Assembly: GCF_030253575.1 (NCBI RefSeq)
Contig: NC_080564.1
Span: 2,834,501-2,898,500 of the forward strand
Direction: 5' to 3'
DNA length: 64,000 nucleotides
Origin: Rhododendron vialii
Taxonomy: Eukaryota > Streptophyta > Magnoliopsida > Ericales > Ericaceae
Shown here: piece after piece, positions 56,241 through 64,000 of the stretch
How the letters are laid out: each line of letters starts with the position of its first letter
How positions within the stretch are numbered: position 1 is the first letter of the stretch
Program-made: the position numbers and the translations under genes
Notes under the pieces: generated by a model
Databases searched by the model: none
Seen by the model: the letters and a program-made list of their open reading frames with translations, nothing else
What the model was told of the DNA's origin: nothing

Positions 56241-57481
56241 AAATTTGAATTTCAATTAAGGACCAGTTTTACTTCCATGCATAAGAAATTCAAATTGATT
56301 TGTTTATATCGGCGCTAGTCAATCAATCAAAAACATAAGCTACACTATTGACCAACATTATCTGATTCAAATGAAACGTGTCAAAATGGAATTTACACTC
56401 CCCCGTCCTCACTCCATTCAATGGGAAGAATTGGGGAGGTATCGGGGTTGGAAATAGTTGGGTCCCCATCCACCATTGTAATTTTCACTAATTTTGTTTT
56501 CTTTAGAGCGTTTTGACAATAAAATAAAATATTGACGAGTGATGAGAGTTTAAAAAATCAAAAACAAAGACATAAAATATAGGATTTAATTTATTATTTG
56601 TAGTTTACTACTATTATTATATCAAACACAAACAAAATCTCTAGAGATATACCGGTATGAAATGAACGCCATCAATTACTATCACGAAACAATGGATGGA
56701 TCCGACTGTTACGTTGATCCCACAAGCGTCCTTTGGAATGTGAACACCATCAAATATTAATAAAGATAGGTTTGAGTAAGAATGAGCAAAACTAAAGTAC
56801 TGGGCGTGTGAGAAGGCGTTTGTTGATTGATTGGTTGATCGATGTTGCGGTGGTGGTAGTCGACCGGTCATTGTTAGGAGAGGTGTTAGAATTAAGAGAT
56901 GCTTTGAGTGGTAGAGATGGTCGTTGATATGCTGCGGTGTGGTGCCTGTAATTGGGGAAGACGGTGGTGGATGGTGGCGAGGGTTTAAAGAATAAAGACA
57001 AGACTCTATTCAATAAATTTGAAGGCGGCAAAAAATGACATTGGTAAATTTTTTGTAGGCAAAAATATTATCCCTTTCTTTATTCTTTTTACTTCCCATT
57101 AAAAGTCAAAATCATTTCTGGATAGAAAACCACTCATTACTATGGCACCGTGTTCTATTAAAATTACACTACAATGATAAGTTTTCTTTTCTTTTATTCT
57201 TCTAGTGATGGAGACCCCCTCCCCTCCCCTCCATTTTGCTTGTTCTTTTCCACTACACTAGCTAGCCAACAAGAAAAGAAAGAATGCAAAACCATGAAAC
57301 CCAAAAGAAAAAAAAGGCAGTATCATCAAGGAAGGAAAATGTTCTAAAACTCATTACCATAGTTAGGAAAGGGAAATAGAGTACCACAACACATTTCAAT
57401 CCGGTATCATGAAGGAAGAACGAGGACAGCCGGTACTAGGACTAAAAACTAACCAGAGGTAGAACATTCCACCACGGCTAC

Positions 57482-59686
57482 TCACCGCCGCGATTTCGAC
57501 TCCGCGCGTCGAAATTCATCGGGCGTCGAAGGAAACAGCTCCACGTACCGCGAACCAATGCTCATCCTGTCCTTCCCCATTGCTTCCTTGGCTTCCTCAG
57601 CTGATGCAAACTCCACATACGCGTCTCCAGTAGTTTTCCCATCAGGACGGCGCCCAATGCGTATCTTATCATCTGTCACATTGAAATCTCCAAAGAACTC
57701 CGCAATGTCAGATTTCGTCACGGAAAAAGGCAGACCCCGCAACTTCAGTACCTCGGTGTACTCCATTTGGTCCTTTTCAAGGGACCTCTTTGATCGAGCC
57801 GGAGGAGGAGATCTTCCGCGGCGGCCATTATCATAATTTTCTCCATATTCCACCTCAGCTGCTACAGCATTGTAATAATCCTGCTTCATGCACCTGAAAA
57901 CCTCCACATATCTCCTCCCCATGTTCTGTCTATCTCTCTGCAGAGCCAACTCAGTCTGCATTGGTGACGCAAAGACCACAAATGCTTCACCTGAGAACCT
58001 CCCATTCTTGCTCACTAATAACACATCAACGATATCTAAACCTGCAAAGAACTTGAAAATGTCGACGTCGCTGCAGTTGAATGGAAGTCCTCTCAGACGG
58101 GCCACCGGGAATGTGGTGGGCTGGAATCCTCTGCCATAGCCATAGGTCTCGAAGCTGCTTGAACTGCTCCTCACTGCGAAGTAGGGATTTGATTCCGTCA
58201 TTCTTTGTCTCTTTGAGCCGACCTCATACCCGTCCGAAACCCCCCCGCTTCCCAACCTTCAATTATTCATACCCAAAAGAAAAAGGAAATCCCCCACTCA
58301 ACCTCGTTAATAAAACCAATCCCAATCCATGTTCCCTTTACTTCTAGTTACTGTATTAGTTTATTAAAGTTTTTTCTCATAGGTTGTGAACCCTCTTACG
58401 ATACTCATATACACCACAAAAAACCCAAAAGTACAGCAAAGTAGAGAGGAAAAACAGTAATTAGAGTCCCATGTTAGAAGTGGCTACATCACTAAGAAAT
58501 ACTAATAGAGGAACCAATCAACAAACTGCAATAAATCGGGTTACTACTAATAAGCCAAAAGAGCTATATGAGCAAAGCTGTCCCAAAACATCCAGTGCCA
58601 TGACTCATCCCCATGATCAGGTAAGACTTGAAACCCAAGGTTCAAAACAAAACTTCAATGCAAGCATAAACTATCACCACTCAACAGAATAATGACAGCA
58701 CAAAGGGCCACAGCTAGAATAGTACAACGAATATGACAAGTACCCAGAATTTGAACAAAAATCACAAAGCAGATTGCAAAGTTAAGCTACTACTATTGAG
58801 AGTATAATTAATATCCAGAACCTTAAAAACTAGTTGTTCCTAAATTCCTAGAAAACACGACATCCACCAATCATTCATGTTAACCAAACATGAGACAATA
58901 AGCCGGAAAACCTCAGCCCCAGAGAAAAATAACCACAAAACTGAGAAAGATTACATGTCCACCCTACGCCGTGCAAACCGAAAATATTTTTCCACGTATA
59001 CTGGCAATACTTCCAACCAAACCTAAAGTTCTATTATGATTATTTATACCCACTGGACAGCAGTTTGAGAAACCAAAAACGTCAAAAACACAGTTCAAGA
59101 AACAGTACTGAAACACACAGGGCCTATTAACACGGCATGAGTAAAGTCTATTAAGTGGTTTCAGTTGATAACAAGCTCTAAATTAAAAAGAAAGTTCCTC
59201 CAGACAAAGCCGAAAGGAGACAACAAGTTCATGGAGCTAGCTAGCTCCTATTATCAATCATGGGGCTTGAATCAAATTGAAGACCATATCAGCAATCATA
59301 AAATAAGCGCAGAAGACATAATTTGCTTTATTACTACAATTCCTTGTTCTTGTCACTTCAAATTCCTTGGCTTATCACAAATCCCTAATCAATTCGTCAT
59401 AATTTCCGTACCCATATATGATTGGAGGACCAAATTTGAAATATAACCATGAAAAATCACTTTGCCTCTTTCTTGCATCGATTTTTTACTAGTTCGCAAA
59501 TACACACAAATCGTACCCAGCCCTAGTTGTAACTTGTAAGGTAAAGGAAGGTCGATGCGAGAAATAAGTACACCACAATAACAGATATAGATGTTCAGTA
59601 CATACAAACACAATTTGATTAAAGAAAGGTCGAAGCAAATAAAGGAAATAGAAAGTGTTCTCAACTTACCCTCTCGATCCGTACAT
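57482..59686 (-). CDS. Two-RRM hnRNP H/F-like RNA-binding protein
   Basis: Two coding exons are predicted: 59686-59670 (17 nt, MYGSR plus two bases of Gly) and 58256-57482, joined across a GTAAGT donor and an AATTGAAG acceptor to give 263 residues. The large exon alone opens with TTG after an in-frame TGA, so the upstream exon is needed to supply an ATG. It restores MYGSRG-LGSGGVSDGYEVGS, the start I recall for plant homologues. RRM1 (about 56-130) has VARLRGLPFNCSDVDIFKFF and FSGEAFVVFASPMQ. RRM2 (about 170-245) has EVLKLRGLPFSVTKSDIAEF and TTGDAYVEFASAEEA. The RGLPF and GDAYVEF cores are those of quasi-RRMs in hnRNP H/F and GRSF1, which bind G-rich RNA in splicing control. A charged linker separates them. 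The 1.4 kb intron shows nothing notable. Confidence 0.88.
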
Positions 59687-59715
59687 GGCTTCACAAGCTC
59701 GGTCGTTCTCTGAAG

Positions 59716-59732
59716 CAGAGAGAGAGAGAGAG
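59716..59732 (-). repeat. (CT)n tract in RRM gene leader
   Basis: A short GA/CT run lies 30-46 bp upstream of the ATG, in the probable 5' leader. Confidence 0.7.
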
Positions 59733-60149
59733 ATGAAACGAAAACCCTAATCAAGGAGCCCTAGGTAGGGTTCGAAGTTTTGGTCGTTCCTATTAGCGGA
59801 TGTGTATATATATCTATCTCAAAGTCCCAACGTCTCTGATGGACTCCAAGGGTAATATGGTCTTTAACCATTTTATATTACTTAGCTAGGAAGTATAATG
59901 AGCTAAACGAGCCAAGTAGGTAGTTGATTAAGTTTGATTTGAAAATTTAACGAGTTTTAAAAATATGTTTGGGCTTATCTTGTTTACGGAGTGAGCCAAT
60001 CTCAAATAAGCTTTAATCAAGTCAAATACAAGCCAATCTTAAGTAGCTTAATTTTTTTATACATAATAAGTCAAACAAGCTGAGTAGTATCTTATCTAAG
60101 CTTTATCTAAAATATTAACGAGTTTTAAAAAAATGTTCAAACTTGGTTT

Positions 60150-60321
60150 GTTACATTAACAAACCAACCTTGAACAAACTTTTAACGAACAAATACGACA
60201 CGAGTAGCTTTGTTCATTTAGCAGCCCAAATTATAAGTTTATGTAACAAACCAACCTTGAACAAACTTTTAACGAACAAATAGGACACGAGTAGCTTGGT
60301 TCGTTTAGCAGCCCAAATTAT
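60150..60321. repeat. Tandem duplication, about 85 bp unit
   Basis: Two adjacent near-identical copies contain AACAAACCAACCTTGAACAA, TTTTAACGAACAAATA and TAGCAGCCCAAATTATAA. They lie within the GCTCG-type repeat block. Confidence 0.85.
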
Positions 60322-60585
60322 AACGGCGTTGTTCGTTCGAAGCTCATGTTATGGAGTATAAACAAACCATGGTTGAACATTTTTTTTATAGTGTAAATTC
60401 TATCAATTTTAGATGGAAACCCCTTAGTTTTCTATCACCACCAATTGTGGATCCCACTGTACGTATATTGTAGTAATTTTAAACGTTCATCTTGTAGTAC
60501 TAGGGGAGTAATATATCTTCACAACAAATCAGTTTTATCGGTCTTAGATTAACTTTTTTTTTTAACAAACCAACCTAAGCTTTTA

Positions 60586-60810
60586 GGCCCCGTTTTCGAA
60601 AGAAAATAAATACTTATTTTTAAAAAAAATAATTTTAAGTTAAAAATTACATACTTACGCAAATAATTTTTCTATCAGTACGAAGCTTGTTAGATAAATC
60701 ACATTGAAATTTTTTTATACGGTGTAAAAAAAAATTAATTATTTTTTATTTATATTAATTTTGAATTTAAAAATATAAAATAAATACTTAGAAGGAGTTT
60801 TGGAACGGGT
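60586..60810. mobile_element. MITE directly upstream of REP
   Basis: The left end GGCCCCGTTTTCGAAAGAAA, running into AATACTTATTTTT, mirrors the right end (reverse complement CCCGTTCCAAAACTCCTTCT, AAGTATTTATTTT). It ends within about 90 bp of the REP ATG, so it probably forms part of the promoter or leader. Superfamily uncertain (hAT-like). Confidence 0.6.
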
Positions 60811-60899
60811 AATCCTACTAAACTTGTGGACCAGTCAACAGAGTAGTTGTGATTCTTGTGTTAAGAGAACTTAGAGAAGTGTCTCGTGATCTCGCCGCA

Positions 60900-62105
60900 A
60901 TGGACGACACCGCCACCACCTTCTCCTGCCCTCCGATCGACCCCACCACCTTCGACGTAATCATCATCGGCACCGGCCTCTCCGAATCCATCCTCGCCGC
61001 CGCCTCCTCCGCCGCAGGCAAAACCGTCCTCCACCTCGACCCCAACCCCTTCTACGGCTCCCACTTCTCCTCCCTCCCCCTCTCCGACGTCCCCTCCTTT
61101 CTCCTCTCCCACTCCCACGCCGTTCCACTCCCCCGCGAGGATCTCGTCACCCCCTCTCCGTCCGACGCCGTTTTAGTCCCCGTGGATCTCACCACCCGCC
61201 CCGTCTACTCGCACATCGAGATCTACTCTCACTCCACCGACCTTCTCGAACATTCCAGGAAGTTTAACCTAGATTTGGCCGGACCTAGGGTTTTGTTCTG
61301 CGCTGATTCAGCCGTTGATTTAATGCTGAAATCAGGGGCTAATCAGTACGTGGAGTTTAAAAACGTGGATGGGACCTATGTGTGCGGTGGCGACGGGAAG
61401 CTATCGAGCGTGCCGGCCTCGCGGTCGGCGGTGTTCAAGGACGCGAGCTTAGGGCTGATGGAGAAGAATCGTCTGGGGAGTTTTTTCAAGCTGGTTGAGG
61501 GGCATTTGAAAGGGACGGGGTCGGATGGGAGTAGGAGGATTTCGGAGGAGGATTTGGAGAGGCCATTTGTCGAATTCTTGGACAAAATCCGGTTTCCGAC
61601 CAAGATAAAATCGTACAGATCGAATTGCCTTTGCTCTCTATCTGTTTTAGTGAGGGTTCTTTCTGTTTCTATGCGTTTTGAATTGCTCCACTTGTGTTAT
61701 GTTATTTGACTTGGGCAATTCGAAATAGTCATGTAGGATAATATACAATGTTTTACTGTTTATTAGGGTTATCAGTTAGAAATGCAGAAGGGTTTACGTT
61801 GGTAGATACAACTTTCTATGAAGTAAGCAATGCAGTATGCTCCATGGTGATTTGTTTTCTTACGGATAGTTTCATTTGTAGGTGTAGGATTTGGGAAAAT
61901 TCACATTGCTATTGAATGAATTATAGGTTTAATATCACACAGAGTTGAGAAGAGACAATCACTTTAGTCTCTTCAATTCATGTATGTATCGATTGCATTA
62001 TATGTTTAATATCACATAGAGTTGAGAAGAGAGAATCACTTGGACCATGTTCGTTTGGGGATTTTGGATTTTCTCTATGTGCAGGATCCCCAATAAATTC
62101 TCTCA

Positions 62106-62151
<46 letters not shown>

Positions 62152-62732
62152 CTCATTAACCAAAATCCAAATACCAAAACAAACATGGTCTTAGTCTCTT
62201 CAATTCATGTATGTATTGATTGCATTATATACTTAATATCACACAGAGTTGAGAAAAGAGAATCATGTAGTCTTGTCTCTATTTTGCTGGTTATTGCCCT
62301 CAATAAAAAAAAACATGATTTTAGGTTTTACCCCTTAACCATGACATTTTCCTCCTGTCTTTGTCTCCTACTCTCTTCTCAATTTGCCTTTTGGAAACTA
62401 CTTAAAAGTGGTGTCGTGTTTAGTCATTACTCTTTCCTTTATAGAGATATATGCATAAACTATTTGAAGGCTCAATTTTAATGGAGGAAAATCTGTTGTT
62501 ATTCTCATTGGATTGCATGTTAACCATCTACCTTGTTTTGTTCTCCTTTTATGAGGTCCCATTCAGTACATTGATTGTTGAGTACTTTACATGAATTTTC
62601 TCCTTGTAGGATTATCATGTACGCAATAGCAATGGCAGATTACGACCAAGACAAGTTGGAAGGTTGTAGAAGTGTTCTGAAGACGAAAGATGGAATAAAC
62701 CGTTTAGCACTATACCATTCATCCGTAGGCAG
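60900..62732 (+). CDS. REP: Rab escort protein, 5' part (runs off window)
   Basis: Exon 1 (60900-61612) and exon 2 (62610-62732) give the first 278 residues and stop at a donor inside VGR. Further exons must lie beyond 64000, since 62733-64000 holds none I recognise. REP presents unprenylated Rab GTPases to geranylgeranyl transferase II and is related to Rab GDI. The N-terminus has the dinucleotide-type fold FDVIIIGTGLSESILAAASS, then AAGKTVLHLDPNPFYGSHF. Later blocks are KFNLDLAGPRVLFCADSAVD and ASLGLMEKNRLGSFFKLVEG. Exon 2 has AIAMADYDQDKLEGCRSVLK and DGINRLALYHSSVGR. The first ATG, MDDTATTFSCPPIDPTTFD, matches the family; an upstream in-frame GTG is not used. Exon 1 is strongly C-rich in codon third positions. 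Confidence 0.9.
61921..62275. repeat. Triplicated 80 bp repeat in REP intron 1
   Basis: Three tandem units share TTAATATCACACAGAGTTGA, GAAAAGAGAATCA and TAGTCTCTTCAATTCATGTA. They lie at about 61922-62000, 62001-62226 (interrupted by a MITE) and 62227-62275 (partial). Confidence 0.8.
62043..62190. mobile_element. MITE inserted in tandem repeat (REP intron 1)
   Basis: GACCATGTTCGTTTGGGGAT at the left mirrors the right end (reverse complement GACCATGTTTGTTTTGGTAT). The core is a CT microsatellite of about 38 nt. It is related to 45188-45379. It interrupts the second unit of the surrounding tandem repeat, whose first unit preserves the uninterrupted sequence CACTTTAGTCTC. Confidence 0.75.
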
Positions 62733-64000
62733 GTTGCTTGCCGTTATTTCTGTTTCACACCTAAACTGTTTTCCTGCACTATTGCTTATTTGTTCATGTA
62801 CTTTGTCATTGTTCTTTGAACTGCATTCTGCAAGTGTATGAACTATGAAGGCGGACCACTTAATGCCGAAGAAAGGATAGCCTATTGGAGAAACCCTTTG
62901 TCCTTTTATGATAGGCTGCTCAATGCTAAATCCTTGGCGTAAAGCACCTTAAAGACTAAGGAGGATGGGTATGGGATTGCAGCCCTACTAGTAATTAGCC
63001 TTGACTAGTAAATGGCGGTTGGAAAAGGCTTATTATGCTGAACGGTAGCCCTTGAGCATCAATTTCTTCATTTTGGTTGCTTTAACATGCCAGATTTCAA
63101 GGCAGACTAACACTTCTATATCTAACAGTATGGGAGTACGATGAAGGGGTGCAAAAGTGATCTAGTTTTAGAGTTTTAAATGTTTAAAGGAGAAAGTTAT
63201 TAATAATAATTCCTCTTCTTATCTCAAGTCCATATCACACCTAGGATTAGAAGTGCATCATTATTGTTGTAATAGAGCTTAAAAAGTTTTCACGAGTATC
63301 TAAAACATGGTTCTAATTGCATTGGGATATCATGGATCTTTGTAGGAGCTTTACAAAACTCCTCCTTACAGGATTTTGACTTCCTAATTGGAATTTAAGA
63401 CTTTATGATATCTGAAACTTATCTTAACCTATTTAAGACCTATAAATAAGAAGCCAACTAAATTGTTCGGATCACCCACGGACAACCTCTATAGCCCATG
63501 CTAGAAAATCTGAAGCTACAAAAATGTACCTCTTCTAAGAACATGACTAAATTGTTTGGTTCTTCTAACATACAGAAGTATTGAGACAACAAATATTGAT
63601 TGGTCAAGATTACTGTTTCTATGAGCTTGTTATTTCTTCCCTTCTTATGAACTGTAACGACATAAGTTGAAGAAATTTGGGGTAACTTGGGGAAGATGGC
63701 TGATTCTATTTTAGGCTTAGGGGCTCTACAGATGTAAAAGGGTCTAGGATGGTCCCAATGGACATGGCTTTCTGGCCTTTTAAAAGGATATTGGACATTG
63801 TAAATTGGTCATTCTGGCAGTGATTAAATTCATTAAAATGATAAGAATGGCGCACCAATAGCACGGAGGTTGAAGGCGCTATATTCACTTCAATACAGAG
63901 ATGAAAGTGACAAGTAAATTGGTAGTTAATGCAGCTAGATGGTTCTTTGTGCTACATCTTTTTAGTGATTATTACCTGATCAGTTTACAAAACTGCTTCA
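62733..64000. other. REP intron 2 (incomplete)
   Basis: Sequence after the exon 2 donor to the window edge. I saw no match to the expected next REP exon and no other gene or clear element. Confidence 0.5.

Larger units (their letters stand above)
55621..57481. other. MADS-RRM gene spacer
   Basis: It contains the MADS promoter, a segment (55895-56240) related to DNA behind HMGB (48678-48890), and minus-strand open frames at 56641-57031. One of these reads FDGVHIPKDACGINVTVGS, but it opens with TTG and has no recognised family. It could be a gene remnant. Confidence 0.4.
59733..60899. other. RRM-REP divergent spacer
   Basis: It holds GCTCG-type repeats (59895-60370) and a MITE (60586-60810) directly in front of the REP gene. 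The two promoters must lie here. No gene was seen. Confidence 0.5.

Noticed and set aside
56641-57031. Two minus-strand frames that might form one gene
   Set aside because: The longer opens with TTG, no convincing splice joins them, and I recognise no family; noted only as a possible remnant.
62733-64000. Further REP exons within the window
   Set aside because: No stretch encodes the expected continuation after VGR; the next exon probably lies beyond the edge.

Overview
This is nuclear DNA from a flowering plant, most likely a woody eudicot. The genes are intron-rich with GT-AG introns, the spacers are AT-rich, and the families are plant-specific: PILS auxin carriers, GLR channels and type I MADS proteins. 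An order such as Ericales is possible but is only a guess. I predicted all exon structures by eye from splice signals, reading phase and family knowledge; no database was searched.

Layout. 1-12011: no intact gene. It holds MITE-like inverted repeats, short retroposons and a 3.06 kb minus-strand Helitron (3921-6977) carrying a captured gene fragment that is itself interrupted by a 157 bp Helitron. 12012-16303 (+): PILS auxin carrier, 10 exons. 17436-23477 (-): clade III glutamate receptor-like channel, 6 exons, convergent with PILS. 27706-31333 (+): PP2C phosphatase. 34118-34506: near-perfect foldback element just upstream of 34728-35195 (+), an intronless organellar (mitochondrial-type) ribosomal protein L11 gene. 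Its 3' end and downstream DNA have been copied in tandem up to about 38.4 kb. 40490-44022 (+): SRPK-type splicing kinase. 46008-48089 (+): HMGB chromatin protein, with a 199 bp Helitron in intron 2 and a duplicated splice donor at intron 5. 49240-49582 (-): LINE reverse-transcriptase tail. 49929-54236 (-): second large Helitron, 4.3 kb, carrying a DnaJ-domain fragment. 54652-55620 (-): type I MADS-box gene. 57482-59686 (-): double-RRM RNA-binding protein whose ATG lies in a 17-nt coding exon 1.4 kb upstream. 60900 to beyond the right edge (+): Rab escort protein, first two exons.

The intact genes are unrelated housekeeping or regulatory genes (auxin transport, ion channel, phosphatase, organelle translation, splicing kinase, chromatin, transcription, RNA binding, Rab prenylation); I see no operon-like functional cluster. 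The notable biology lies in the mobile DNA. A Helitron family shares a TCTACC-type 5' end and a hairpin plus CTAG 3' end. It has captured host exons twice, nested within itself once, and left a minimal copy in an intron. Other features worth reading are the triplication behind L11, several MITE families inside introns and promoters, two short retroposons with clean target-site duplications, and repeated tandem duplication of promoter or leader segments.
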